This document shows, one piece after another, positions 40,015-49,385 of a stretch of 64,000 nt of DNA (the stretch's first letter is position 1; each line of letters opens with the position of its first letter). The notes beneath the pieces were generated by a model. The model did not search any database and had not been told where the DNA came from. It saw only the letters and a program-made list of their open reading frames with translations. The position numbers and the translations under genes are program-made. Location of the stretch: NCBI RefSeq assembly GCF_001571265.1, contig NZ_BCTL01000003.1, forward strand, positions 40,103-104,102, written 5' to 3'. Source of the stretch: Cedecea neteri NBRC 105707 = ATCC 33855. Lineage in GTDB: Bacteria; Pseudomonadota; Gammaproteobacteria; Enterobacterales; Enterobacteriaceae.

Positions 40015-41034
40015 TTAGTGCTCGCCACGTAGCGTTTGTTGCAGCGTAAGCAGCGCCCTAACTTCCTGGATCCTGCGCCGGGTTAAGGCGGGGATTACCT
40101 CCGGAGCCTGCTCAAACAGCGTTTTACCCGCAAAAATAACCTCTCCCAGGCAGCGGTCGTAAAGCGGCCCGCTCATATCCAGCTCGGGTTCGCCGTTTAC
40201 GGTCAGCGTTTCCTTTGTGCCACGCCGGTCGACGGCAATCACTCTGCCGTCTTTCAGTACGATATTTATTCCTTTTTGCCCGCCGGCTGGCCCGGCATAT
40301 TTGTTCAGCTGCAGCACACAGGGGATACCGCCAATTTGCCCGCGCAGCAGCGCCTGGCCTTCAGCGGTGGTGAAGTCGCCGGGCAAAATGCCGTTGCCGA
40401 GCCGGTCTTTGGCCAGCAACAATTCAAGCGCCAGCGACTCGTCGGCACCTGCCTGGACCAGCGTTTCCCGCATCATCGCCAGCACGTGCGTGCCGATATC
40501 CACGATAACGCCGTCCGGGTGGCGCAGCTCGCGAGTATCGGGCTCGCCGGTGGCAAAATTGAGCGCGACGGGCTCTCCGGCGGCATTAAAGCCGCTAGGC
40601 TCAAGTAAAAAGCCCTCAATACGGTCGATATCTTCCAGGCGCTCAATAAAACGTGCCGCATCGGTTCTCACCATCCAGTGATCCAGGGCAAGAACCCTGG
40701 CGGCAACGGCCGGGTCGCATAGCAGGGCGTCAAGTTCATCAAGCTGCTGCAGCGTGGCCGCGACAGGTTTTTCCACCACGACGGGCACCGGGCTTTGCTG
40801 CAGCACGCTTTTAAGCATTGGCAGATGCTGGAGCGACGAGGTGGTGATAAACACCAGATCCAGCGGCAGGGCCAACAGCTGCGGCAAAGACGGTAAAAGC
40901 GTAATGGATTCGGAATGATAACGCGGCGCAGGATCAAACCCGTAGCAAACCACATCCCGCCGGGAAAGCCGCTGAATCGCTGGGAGGTAGGCCGTTTCTA
41001 TTACGCTGCCCACGCCAATAAACCCAATTTGCAT
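40015..41034 (-). CDS. Gfo/Idh/MocA-family oxidoreductase beside the aerobactin operon
   Basis: NAD(P)-dependent dehydrogenase-like protein, 339 residues. It begins MQIGFIGVGSVIETAYLPAI (Rossmann GxGxx[IG]) and has the EKP motif (VVVEKPVAAT, near 92-101) of the family. The later segment VIVDIGTHVLAMM resembles the substrate-binding D-x-x-x-H motif. The ATG at 41034 is chosen because GGAG is five bases before it; the one at 41049 has none. It lies downstream of iutA on the same strand after a hairpin, so it could be a late member of the iron-regulated transcript or separate. It is not the same as MviM at 1-764. Substrate not known. Confidence 0.85.
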   Translation of the reverse strand: MQIGFIGVGSVIETAYLPAIQRLSRRDVVCYGFDPAPRYHSESITLLPSLPQLLALPLDLVFITTSSLQHLPMLKSVLQQSPVPVVVEKPVAATLQQLDELDALLCDPAVAARVLALDHWMVRTDAARFIERLEDIDRIEGFLLEPSGFNAAGEPVALNFATGEPDTRELRHPDGVIVDIGTHVLAMMRETLVQAGADESLALELLLAKDRLGNGILPGDFTTAEGQALLRGQIGGIPCVLQLNKYAGPAGGQKGINIVLKDGRVIAVDRRGTKETLTVNGEPELDMSGPLYDRCLGEVIFAGKTLFEQAPEVIPALTRRRIQEVRALLTLQQTLRGEH

Positions 41035-41132
41035 ATCGTCTCCGGTCATAAGAGAGGTAAATATCCCTTATTTTTAAAAGACTATTTTGCGCGGGTCGAG
41101 GGATAAACTGTTAGGAAGGGTAAGCGTGTGAA

Positions 41133-41156
41133 CTTGCCCGGCAGGTGCCGGGCAAG
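41133..41156 (-). terminator. Hairpin after iutA
   Basis: A perfect 10-bp stem, CTTGCCCGGC (41133-41142) with GCCGGGCAAG (41147-41156), eight bases past the iutA stop on the minus strand. No strong T-run, so some read-through into the oxidoreductase gene is possible. Confidence 0.65.
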
Positions 41157-41164
41157 GAAGAGGC

Positions 41165-43366
41165 TTAGAACAGCACGGAGTAGTTCATGCCGAAGGTGCG
41201 GCCACGGCCTTTGTAGTCATACAGCGAAGCAGGGCCATAGCCCGGGCTGTAATTCAGAGGCGCACGCTGGCCCCAAAGTGTGGTGTAGTCGCGGTCCAGC
41301 AGGTTCTCAACGCTGAAGCTGAGTTTGCCCACCGGAAGCTGGTAGCTGCCGAGCAAATCTAGCGTAGTGTAACCCTTGAGTTCATTCCCTTCGTTATCGC
41401 TGACGTCAAACGACGTTGTGCTCTGTACGCGAAGGCTCCACGGGTCCGGTGCCCAGCCAATATAGGCGGTGGCTTTCGATGGGCTGGCGTTTTTAACGGT
41501 AACCTTCTCCCAGCTGCCATTCACTTTTGACTCGGTTTTTAAGACGTTGAAGTTAGCCCCGGTACTCCAGTCGGTGTCAGGGATAAAGTAATCCACCGCA
41601 CCTTCGACGCCATAAACCCGGCGTTTATTGTCCTTCACGCTAATGGTCAAGTCGGTATTGGGGACCACTTCTTTGTTGGACAGGGAGTAGTAGGTGGCAA
41701 TCTGCGTGCGCAGGTTGTCGCCGGTGTAGCGCCAGCCCAGCTCGTAGGAGTCAACCTTCACGCCCTGCAGTTTGCTGGCGCCTACGTTGACGCTGTTGGT
41801 CAGCGGCAGGTGGCCGTTAACCGCCGCGCCATAGGTACCACGGCCGTAGTATTTACCTGGATCCGGCAACTCGACGCCCTGGGAGAAGTTCAGCCACGTT
41901 TGCTGGCGCTCGGTGAGGTGCACCAGCAGGCCGGCATTGAACAGGTAGTTGTCGTAGTTGGTGGAGCCGCCAGGGATAGCATCGGCGGATTTTACTTTAC
42001 CAGAGGCAATTTGCTGCTGCTGCGCGTAGCCGATGAAATCATCGACTTCATTCTTGGTGTACTGGTAACGCACGCCGCCGCTGAGGGTAAAGATCTCGTT
42101 GATGTCATAGCTGGACTGCAGGAACGCCGCCATGTTGCTAATGTCATACGCCGGGTAGCGGCCGGTGGTATAGATTTTCTGGTTGTTCAGGCCGCCGGAG
42201 GCACTGGCCTGCGCCAGATCGAAGAACATCTGGTTAGAGGTGAAGCGCTCGTGGTCCGCGTCCAGGCCGTAGGTCAACTGCCAGCCGTCGAGAGGCTTGC
42301 TGTTCATCGTCAGCTTAGCGCCGTACTGCTTAGTGTCCTGCTGTGAAGAGGAGAATGCCGTGACTTTCTTGCTGGCATTGACCGTCGGGAACGGATAGAA
42401 CAGCAGCGACTCATCGCGGTAGTAAACCTGGCCCACCAGTTCCTGACCGAGGAAATCGCTGTTGGAATACTGCATGCTGAGCAGGTGGCGCTCGGTGCCC
42501 GGGACTCGATCCGAGTTCAGGCCTTTGCTAACGTAAGGGGTGCTCGCGCCGCTGATGGCTGAGAAATTTTTCCCAAGGTCCAGGCCGTAATCGTCATCGC
42601 CCTGACTTTTATAATATTGGGTGACTAACTGCAGCTGCTGATTTTCATCGATGTTCAGCGTCCCGGTGCCCATCACGTCCAGGCGGTCGGAATACTGCAA
42701 TCCGGTCTGGGTATTGTCCAGCAGAGTGGCATCACCCTTGCCGTCATACCATCCACCGAATTTTTGATAGGCAATCGAGGCGCGGCCAGAAATATGGTCG
42801 TTCCCACCGGAAATGGCGCTGGCGACGCGTTCATCGTGGTCTTTGCTGCTGTTAAACCCACTCTTGATACCGGTCTCAAACTCTACCTGCGTATCTTTCT
42901 GGCCTTTTTTGGTCACGATATTAATAAGCCCGCCGGTACTGCCGCCGCCGTACAGGGAGGTCGCCCCGGAAATAACTTCGATATGGTCAATATTGAACGG
43001 GTCGATGGCGTCCAGTTGGCGGCTGTCGATACGGGAAGAGTTGAGGCGCACCCCGTCAACCAAGACGACCAGCGGGCGACCACGCAGGTTCATGCCGTAG
43101 TTGGTGCGGGCCTGGCTGCTGACGTCAAGGCCGGGGATCAGCTGGGCCAGCGCGTCTTTAAACTCTTTGCCGCCCTGGATCTGCTGCTCCAGTTCGGCCT
43201 GTTCAATCACCCAGGTGGTTTGGGCCATTTCGGCGACGGTGCGGTTGCTGCGGTTGGCGGAAACCACCATCGTCTCGTCACTGGCTTGCTGTGCCACTGC
43301 CGGCGCCATCATGGCGAGCAGTAACGGGTTGAGCGCCCAAAGCGTTTGCTTTTTGGTTATCATCAT
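41165..43366 (-). CDS. iutA: IutA, ferric-aerobactin outer-membrane receptor
   Basis: TonB-dependent beta-barrel receptor. The product is 733 residues, closely matching plasmid/chromosomal IutA of E. coli: MMITKKQTLWALNPLLLAMM, signal peptide cut after AVAQQ. TonB box region ETMVVSA follows, then the plug (GATSLYGGGSTGGLINIVTK) and the barrel ending in aromatic Phe (GMNYSVLF). The start is one of two adjacent ATGs (43366 or 43363); AAGGA sits three or six bases upstream. Last gene of iucABCD-iutA, 122 bases after iucD. It needs TonB-ExbBD and FhuBCD, which are elsewhere. Confidence 0.98.
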   Translation of the reverse strand: MMITKKQTLWALNPLLLAMMAPAVAQQASDETMVVSANRSNRTVAEMAQTTWVIEQAELEQQIQGGKEFKDALAQLIPGLDVSSQARTNYGMNLRGRPLVVLVDGVRLNSSRIDSRQLDAIDPFNIDHIEVISGATSLYGGGSTGGLINIVTKKGQKDTQVEFETGIKSGFNSSKDHDERVASAISGGNDHISGRASIAYQKFGGWYDGKGDATLLDNTQTGLQYSDRLDVMGTGTLNIDENQQLQLVTQYYKSQGDDDYGLDLGKNFSAISGASTPYVSKGLNSDRVPGTERHLLSMQYSNSDFLGQELVGQVYYRDESLLFYPFPTVNASKKVTAFSSSQQDTKQYGAKLTMNSKPLDGWQLTYGLDADHERFTSNQMFFDLAQASASGGLNNQKIYTTGRYPAYDISNMAAFLQSSYDINEIFTLSGGVRYQYTKNEVDDFIGYAQQQQIASGKVKSADAIPGGSTNYDNYLFNAGLLVHLTERQQTWLNFSQGVELPDPGKYYGRGTYGAAVNGHLPLTNSVNVGASKLQGVKVDSYELGWRYTGDNLRTQIATYYSLSNKEVVPNTDLTISVKDNKRRVYGVEGAVDYFIPDTDWSTGANFNVLKTESKVNGSWEKVTVKNASPSKATAYIGWAPDPWSLRVQSTTSFDVSDNEGNELKGYTTLDLLGSYQLPVGKLSFSVENLLDRDYTTLWGQRAPLNYSPGYGPASLYDYKGRGRTFGMNYSVLF

Positions 43367-43488
43367 TGTTCCTTCACACGGGCTGACAAACATCGGCCCA
43401 AATATGCTGTGTCCTCGTCATTCTTCAATTTGACGCGGGGTTAACGGTTACCCCCGTCCCGCAGCGGCCTGCGTTCCGGGGGATAAAC

Positions 43489-44844
43489 TCAGTTAGCGCC
43501 GGGCTGCATTTCGAATGATTTTGAGGAGTAGTGAGTTAAGGACGCAGCGGTATGCTGCGGTTTTTCCCGGCTGCCGCTGCGCCACTGAATCAGCGCGGGC
43601 GGCGTACTGAGATCGAACAAATCACGCCCCAGCGCGCGATTCAGAATTTTGGCGGAGCGCCACGCCATCAGGCTCAGCTGCGGCTCGGCAATCCCGTGGG
43701 TTTGCATGCTGGCGTTGACCGCGAAAATGTTATTGCCGGCCGGGCCGTTCCACTCCAGCGTAAAGTCATCGCGCACCTTGAAATTACACTCGTCGAGCAT
43801 CGTCATGCGCGGCATCAGCGGCGAAAGCATTTGCGGCAGCGTTGGGCGGTAGCCGGTGGCAAAAATCACCACGTCGCTGTCCAGCGTGTCATAGCCCTTG
43901 TCCAGATGGTGCTCCAGCAGCAGCTGCCAGCCCTGGCCACGGCTTTCAAGGCCGGTGACCGAGCGGCTCGGCAGCAGGCGCGCATTGCGCGGCAGCCCCA
44001 GCACTTCAAAGCGGTGATACAGCTCGCGGTAGATAGTCAGCAACGAATCAGCGGTAATGCCGTCGGAGGTCATCTTCTGCTCATCGAGCATTTTCTGCCG
44101 CGCGTCTTCATTCAGGCCCACAAAGCCAGTGACGTATTCCGGCGTGAAGTATTCGTTGGCAAACGCGGCTTCATCCAGCGCGTTAAAGTTGTTCCGGCGT
44201 GAAACCCAATTCACTTCGGCAACTTCGCCCCATGCGCCACGGAATGCGTTAAGGAACAAGTCTGCGCCGCTTTGCCCGCCGCCAACAACCGTGACGCGTT
44301 TCCCGGCCAGATTCGGCAGGCGCAGGCTCATTTCGCTGGCGTGGAAGCAGGTCGGCGTGGCGGTTTTTACGCACGGCGGCAGGTGAGGTTGTTTGCCAAT
44401 GCCGAGGCAAATATTGCGCGCGAGCGTTTCACCCTCGCCGGTCTGCACCACAAACAGCTTGCGCTGCTCGTCGAAATCAACGCGTTCAACCGTCTGGTTA
44501 AACTTCAGGTTGTCCATGCCTTCTGCGGCCCAGCGCAGGTAGTCCGAAAACTCATCACGCGAAACGGTACGCAGCTCGGTGGTCAGAAAGCGGTAGAATT
44601 TTTTGCGCTTCACCAGGTAGTTCACAAAGCTGAACGGGCTGGTGGGGGCCACGGCGCTGACCAAATCTTTCAGGAACATGGTCTGCATATGGCAGTCCGG
44701 CACTAACATACCCGGATGCCACGCAAAGTCAGGGCGGCTGTCAAAAAACTGGCTGCTAAATCCCTCTGCTTCGTGAGACAGCGCCGCAATGCTAAGGTTA
44801 AACGGGCCGATACCTACGCCAATAAAATCAACAGTGTTTGTCAT
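43489..44844 (-). CDS. iucD: IucD, lysine N6-monooxygenase
   Basis: First enzyme of aerobactin synthesis: FAD- and NADPH-dependent hydroxylation of the lysine side-chain amine. The product is 451 residues (about 425-445 in E. coli plasmids). FAD motif GVGIGPFNLS at about 9-18, and NADPH motif VTVVGGGQSGAD. ATGY motif FATGYRPTLP near 330, typical of N-hydroxylating monooxygenases. The gap to iucC is three bases. Confidence 0.97.
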   Translation of the reverse strand: MTNTVDFIGVGIGPFNLSIAALSHEAEGFSSQFFDSRPDFAWHPGMLVPDCHMQTMFLKDLVSAVAPTSPFSFVNYLVKRKKFYRFLTTELRTVSRDEFSDYLRWAAEGMDNLKFNQTVERVDFDEQRKLFVVQTGEGETLARNICLGIGKQPHLPPCVKTATPTCFHASEMSLRLPNLAGKRVTVVGGGQSGADLFLNAFRGAWGEVAEVNWVSRRNNFNALDEAAFANEYFTPEYVTGFVGLNEDARQKMLDEQKMTSDGITADSLLTIYRELYHRFEVLGLPRNARLLPSRSVTGLESRGQGWQLLLEHHLDKGYDTLDSDVVIFATGYRPTLPQMLSPLMPRMTMLDECNFKVRDDFTLEWNGPAGNNIFAVNASMQTHGIAEPQLSLMAWRSAKILNRALGRDLFDLSTPPALIQWRSGSREKPQHTAASLTHYSSKSFEMQPGAN

Positions 44845-44847
44845 AAT

Positions 44848-46581
44848 TCAATCCCTGGTTACCAGCCACAGCGGGTTTTGCAGATCCTCGAGGTAATTCG
44901 GCAGCATGCGGCTGCCGCCGTCCTGATCGGGCCAGGTCAGTTTTACCGGGTTCAGCACAACGCGGATGATTTGTGGCTTAAAGAGTGAGAAAAGCGCAAA
45001 ACGCGCCGACATTTGCGGGTGTTCCTGCATGTAATCACTCAACACTGCGGCCAGCAGCTGATAAAAGCGTCTCTCCGGCACGCCAAGGCGGGCCATGAGC
45101 GGCGAAACAAAGCGCAGCACCGTCACGAAATGACCGGTCTGCAAATCATGAATTAAATAGTCGGCGCTCAGGCGGGCGGTGACGTCCCGCACTTCCTGAG
45201 GCAGGGAGTCCATCTCCGGGAACTCATCCTTCACCAGACGCATGTCGCCCTGGAAATCCTTCAGCAGCACGCGCTGCGGCACGCCGTCTTTCATGGCGAG
45301 CGTAATATTTTGTCCGTGGGCGATCAGCGCCACGCCGTAGCGGCAGAGCAGGTGATACAGCGGCACCACCACCACGCGGAACATCTGCGTGAGCCAGGCT
45401 TCCGCGTCCAGGCCCGAGCGGGCGATATAGGCCCCAATCAGCGGCCGATTGTTTTCATCGCACTCCATCAGGGTTGCCATCAGAATCGGCGTTTCGTCCG
45501 GCAGCAGCCAGCGGCTCGGATTCTCGCGCCAGATAACGCCGAGCATCTCCTGGTAGCGATAAGGTGCCTGGGCAAGCGCGGCGTAGCCTTCATGAGAAAC
45601 ATAGCCCGCAGCCGGTTCGCCGAGGATAACCGCCCCGGTTTTCACCAGCGTGCTGTCCGTGGTGAACACGTTTTGCAGCCAGCGGGAGGCGAGCGGCCCG
45701 GCGGCAATGTATTTGCCCGGAATGCCGCGATAGCAGGAAGTGTTGTAAATCGTCAGCGGCAGCTTGACGTCTAAACCGCCCTGGCGGCTGGCGTTAGTGA
45801 GCGTGCGCAGCGACTGCTGGGCCAGCCACTGGTCGCCAAATTCGCCGAGAGAAACCATCTTGCCTTCGGCGAGATCGGCCACGAAATCCAGCGCGATTTT
45901 CTGCTGCCACTGCCACGGATGCACCGGCAGCGGAAGCCAGCCGTCATCCAGGCCGCTGGCCTGCCACGCCTGCGTAAAGCGGGCCAGTTCCTGCTCGTCC
46001 ATCGCCGCGGCGATGAGCTGCTGGATATCCAGCTCGCTGTCGCAGCGCCAGACCATATGCTCGCGCTTCACCGCCAGCCAGTGTAGGCGGAAAGTGTTGG
46101 CATACTCCGGCGCATAGCGCTCCAGCGCCTCTTTGCCCCAGCCACGGCGGCCCTTGTTAAAGGCGAACTTCGGATGGCCGCTGAGCAGGCACTGTAGGTG
46201 GTCAGCGTCCAGATCGATAAGGTTATCTGCGCTCATGCCACGACGTGCGTTCAGCAGTTGCAGGTCGCCCAGCAGGGTGGCGTACAGATCCTGCATGTGC
46301 TCGGCCACGGTAGCGTCGCTCATCGACAGCACCGGCTTGAGCTGCATTAGCAGCGTTTGGGCTAACACAGGCTCGTCCGCGCAGCGCAGCGTCTGTGCAT
46401 CAATCCACAGCCAGCCCCAGATGCCGCGCTCGGCGTTAAAGTGCCATTCGGCACCGGCTAAGCTGATGCAGTAGCGATTTTCGCCCAGCGATTCGGCCTG
46501 AAAAACCTGTTCGTACTCCAGCTCGGCCAGCATTTTTGCCACCAGCTGGCGGTTAACAAAATCCCAATCCTTGCGATTCAT
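44848..46581 (-). CDS. iucC: IucC, aerobactin synthetase (second amide bond)
   Basis: NRPS-independent siderophore synthetase that joins the second N6-acetyl-N6-hydroxylysine to the citrate monoamide made by IucA. The product is 577 residues (about 580 in E. coli). Family motifs: GHPKFAFNKGRRGWG (the H-P-x-x-K-x-x-x-G ATP site, about 135-149), HPWQWQ, and ITLAMKDGVPQRVLLKDFQGD. The start shares a base with the iucB stop. Confidence 0.97.
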   Translation of the reverse strand: MNRKDWDFVNRQLVAKMLAELEYEQVFQAESLGENRYCISLAGAEWHFNAERGIWGWLWIDAQTLRCADEPVLAQTLLMQLKPVLSMSDATVAEHMQDLYATLLGDLQLLNARRGMSADNLIDLDADHLQCLLSGHPKFAFNKGRRGWGKEALERYAPEYANTFRLHWLAVKREHMVWRCDSELDIQQLIAAAMDEQELARFTQAWQASGLDDGWLPLPVHPWQWQQKIALDFVADLAEGKMVSLGEFGDQWLAQQSLRTLTNASRQGGLDVKLPLTIYNTSCYRGIPGKYIAAGPLASRWLQNVFTTDSTLVKTGAVILGEPAAGYVSHEGYAALAQAPYRYQEMLGVIWRENPSRWLLPDETPILMATLMECDENNRPLIGAYIARSGLDAEAWLTQMFRVVVVPLYHLLCRYGVALIAHGQNITLAMKDGVPQRVLLKDFQGDMRLVKDEFPEMDSLPQEVRDVTARLSADYLIHDLQTGHFVTVLRFVSPLMARLGVPERRFYQLLAAVLSDYMQEHPQMSARFALFSLFKPQIIRVVLNPVKLTWPDQDGGSRMLPNYLEDLQNPLWLVTRD

Positions 46582-47528
46582 TACAGGCCTACCTCGCTAA
46601 AGAAGTTGTGGCGGTTAGCCATGACCAGGCGCGAGCGCTTATGCGGGAAATCAAACTCTTTGATCGTCACATAGCCCGCAGCATCCAGATGCTTGAACAG
46701 GCGCTGATTGTCGGCGCGCGGCTCCAGCACGGTATGCTGCGTGCGCGGCTCGTCCAGCAGCAGGTAGTGAGTCAGCCCGCGCAGCCAGCTTTGCACATAG
46801 TGCGCGCCGCGCCACTGCTGCTCGCCCACCAGCAGATGCAGGCCGCGGTCAAACGGCTGCCACGGATAATGGCGGCCGATGCGATCTTCCGCTGCCCAGT
46901 AAATTTCGAAGTAGCTGAACGGCTGGTCGTCAAAGCAGCCGATCAGTGGAAACGCATGTTTGCCGGTAAGCTGGCGCGCCAGGTACGCGGTTTGTACCTC
47001 CAGCGAGCCGCTTTGCTCCCAGAAATAGTCCACGCGCGGATCGTTCATCCAGCGGGTAAATTGCTCTGCATCCTGCGCCGGATCGGCCACGCGGAAGCTT
47101 AGCGTTTTGCGAACGCGCGGATCGTAGCGGCGATAAACTTCCCCCGTCGGACGAGCGGGGCGCAGCGGGAAATAGATTTCGCGTTCAGCGTCAAACACCA
47201 TCTCGCCGGAAGCCTGATTAGCCGGAGCACTCAGCCACAGCGGCAGCTGCCAAAAGGTCGCGCGGTGAACGATGTCGCTTTTAAGCAAATCGAATAGCAC
47301 CAGCGCCTGCGGCTCTTCCCGCCATTCGGCATAAGGCAGCACGATAGAAGTAAGCTGCGGCGCCGCAACGAACATCTGATCCAGCGCATCACGCAGCCAG
47401 CCTGCAGGCAGTTCGCCCGGCCAGTGCAAGACCGCGCCGCCGTCCTGGCCCCAGCCAAGACTCAGAGGCTTATCGAGCTTTTCACAGCGCAGCCCGTGCC
47501 CGCCGTGAACAATAGATGCCTGAAACAT
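46581..47528 (-). CDS. iucB: IucB, N6-hydroxylysine acetyltransferase
   Basis: Acetylates N6-hydroxylysine with acetyl-CoA to give the hydroxamate used by IucA/IucC. The product is 315 residues, the usual length; the C-terminal half is the GNAT-like IucA/IucC-associated acyltransferase domain (FTRWMNDPRVDYFWEQSG, QWRGAHYVQSWLRGLTHYLL). Abuts iucA and overlaps iucC by one base. Confidence 0.97.
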   Translation of the reverse strand: MFQASIVHGGHGLRCEKLDKPLSLGWGQDGGAVLHWPGELPAGWLRDALDQMFVAAPQLTSIVLPYAEWREEPQALVLFDLLKSDIVHRATFWQLPLWLSAPANQASGEMVFDAEREIYFPLRPARPTGEVYRRYDPRVRKTLSFRVADPAQDAEQFTRWMNDPRVDYFWEQSGSLEVQTAYLARQLTGKHAFPLIGCFDDQPFSYFEIYWAAEDRIGRHYPWQPFDRGLHLLVGEQQWRGAHYVQSWLRGLTHYLLLDEPRTQHTVLEPRADNQRLFKHLDAAGYVTIKEFDFPHKRSRLVMANRHNFFSEVGL

Positions 47529-49256
47529 TCAGCCCTCCTGAGCCTGCAGCGGGTTCACAAAGTCGAAATAAATCACCGAAGGATCGACGATGGTGTTTTC
47601 GTTATGGTCGTGCAGGTAGCAGAAGAAGTTACCCTTCACGTTCCAGTGCGGGCTTTCCAGCACGTAGTCGAGGCAGGTTTTATGGGTAACCTCATCGCGC
47701 ACGGCGCTAAGCGCACTGCGTACACGGCCCATCAGGTTCACTTCGCTATCCAGGCCCGCGGCGCCGAGCGCGGCGGTCACGGCGAACGTAGAGTTCACCA
47801 GCAGGTAATAAGGGAAGTAGCGCAGAAGCTGTTCGCGGGTGAAGACGTTCTCCGCCTGTGCTTCGCCTATCATGTCTAGCCAGCCCGCAGCATGCGGCAT
47901 AAAGGCGCTGCCCTGGCAGTCGCGGTAGATAAGCCCGACCGGCAGATCCTGCTGCATCTCCACCAGAATGTTTTGCTGGTGAGCCAGTAAAACCAGGCCG
48001 TAATCCGCTTCGGCGGTAAACAGCGGCTTCAGCACCTGCTGGCAATACGCCTCGACCCAGGCGTGTGCGGCCTGTTTGGGCGTAATCCCCAGGCGGCTGC
48101 TCAGGCGATTAACCGCGGCAACCAGCAGCGAATCACCACCGTCGGGAGCAGACTGCGTCAGGGAGACCAGCACGTTAGTCTGGCTCTGTGGTTGCTCAAC
48201 CAGCAGGTTCTCACGCAGGGCAAACAGGCTTTCTTCCATGATATTGCCGTGCAGATCGCGCAGCCCGGCCCAGCCGTCTTCCTGCATCACGCGGAAGGTT
48301 GGGAAGCGGGCCTGCATCGTCTGCCAGCGGTCAGTTTGCGCGAGTCGTGCCAGGCGCATGCCGCGTTTAACTTCTTTTACCGACAGCGTGCGCACGGAGT
48401 TGGTCAGGCGCACGCTCAGAGAGAATTTGATCATGTCGCGGCTGGTGGCGCAGTACAGCGAGCGTGATGAAGTGGTCGGTAGCCACGGGGCTCCAGCCTC
48501 TCCTAAGTCTTTCACCAGTCCTTTAGCGACCAGCTGCTGGCACCAGTCCTGCTCCAGCAGATAGCCTGCCTGCCAGGGATGCAGCGGAAACAGCCATTGA
48601 TTGTCGCTGAGTTCGCTCAGCAGCTGCGGCGCATTTTCAGCGGCAAAGCGCGTCAGGCGCTGCTGCAAATTGAGATGCAGACTTTCACCCGCCAGGTAGC
48701 TTTTATCTACGGCAAACCAGCGGAGCGGGAAATGCGGGGCGAAGTCGGGCAGGTAGCGCTCGGCTTCCTGCTGGTTAAACGGCTCGTGGGATTTCGGCGC
48801 CGGGTGGAAGGCGTGTCCCACCAGCAATGCCTGCTCGGCTTCACCAAAATTCAGCGCTTTTTCGCGCAGCCCGTTCCAGTCATGACGGGCTTCAATCGCC
48901 TGCTGCGTGTGGGCATGGCTTTCCATTACGCGCTGATAAAACGCCTCGCAGCCGGTGGCCGGCAGCATTTGTTGGTGCTGGAGCTTGTCAATAATCAGCT
49001 GGGAAAGGGTGGCGAAGTCAATCGGCTGACTGCCGGTGGCGTTGACCAGGCGAGCCGGGAATTCGAAGCGGTGATGCTGGGTGGGGGAGAAATAGGCCAC
49101 TTTGAAGTGGAGCGCCTGCTGTTCTCCCAGGGGGATAATGAGTTCGGCTGGGTGGCTGTCGGTCAGTCGCCAGTCGCTGGTTTCACGGACAAGGGAATTA
49201 AGAAAGCACTGTGCGGCCACATCCCAGGCCAGAGTTTTATTTGGCAAAGTCATCAT
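47529..49256 (-). CDS. iucA: IucA, aerobactin synthetase (first amide bond)
   Basis: NRPS-independent synthetase that couples citrate with the first N6-acetyl-N6-hydroxylysine. The product is 575 residues from the ATG at 49256 (MMTLPNKTLAWDVAAQCFLN), or 574 from the next ATG at 49253. The frame is open to 49322, but that would put the Fur site inside the gene, so the shorter start is preferred; a GTGGAAAC ribosome site lies nearby. ATP-site motif GHAFHPAPKSHEPF near 130-143. First gene of the operon. Confidence 0.97.
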   Translation of the reverse strand: MMTLPNKTLAWDVAAQCFLNSLVRETSDWRLTDSHPAELIIPLGEQQALHFKVAYFSPTQHHRFEFPARLVNATGSQPIDFATLSQLIIDKLQHQQMLPATGCEAFYQRVMESHAHTQQAIEARHDWNGLREKALNFGEAEQALLVGHAFHPAPKSHEPFNQQEAERYLPDFAPHFPLRWFAVDKSYLAGESLHLNLQQRLTRFAAENAPQLLSELSDNQWLFPLHPWQAGYLLEQDWCQQLVAKGLVKDLGEAGAPWLPTTSSRSLYCATSRDMIKFSLSVRLTNSVRTLSVKEVKRGMRLARLAQTDRWQTMQARFPTFRVMQEDGWAGLRDLHGNIMEESLFALRENLLVEQPQSQTNVLVSLTQSAPDGGDSLLVAAVNRLSSRLGITPKQAAHAWVEAYCQQVLKPLFTAEADYGLVLLAHQQNILVEMQQDLPVGLIYRDCQGSAFMPHAAGWLDMIGEAQAENVFTREQLLRYFPYYLLVNSTFAVTAALGAAGLDSEVNLMGRVRSALSAVRDEVTHKTCLDYVLESPHWNVKGNFFCYLHDHNENTIVDPSVIYFDFVNPLQAQEG

Positions 49257-49330
49257 CAAACAGTTTCCACGCGTTATGATAATGCGAATTCTGCCGATAA
49301 CGTTTCTCATTATCAATAACAATTGTTAGA
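49257..49330. promoter_or_regulatory. Fur-box region, divergent iucA / shiF promoters
   Basis: GATAACGTTTCTCATTATC (49296-49314) matches the 19-bp Fur consensus GATAATGATAATCATTATC at 15 of 19 positions. Further half-sites flank it: TATGATAATG (49275-49284) and AATAACAATTG (49315-49325), which allow tandem or overlapping Fur dimers, as in the E. coli aerobactin promoter. This is the source of iron control of both directions. Confidence 0.88.
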
Positions 49331-49385
49331 ATCGCTAAAATAAATTTTACAAATACGCACAATCAATCCACGGGTTAGTAACATT

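Noticed and set aside
48579..49319. Antisense 246-codon frame over iucA (plus others over iucC, iutA, rne and flgI)
   Set aside because: All are shadows of strongly recognised genes; no ribosome site or domain pattern.
49257..49322. Longer iucA start at 49322
   Set aside because: It would place the Fur box inside the coding sequence and adds 22 residues with no match to IucA.
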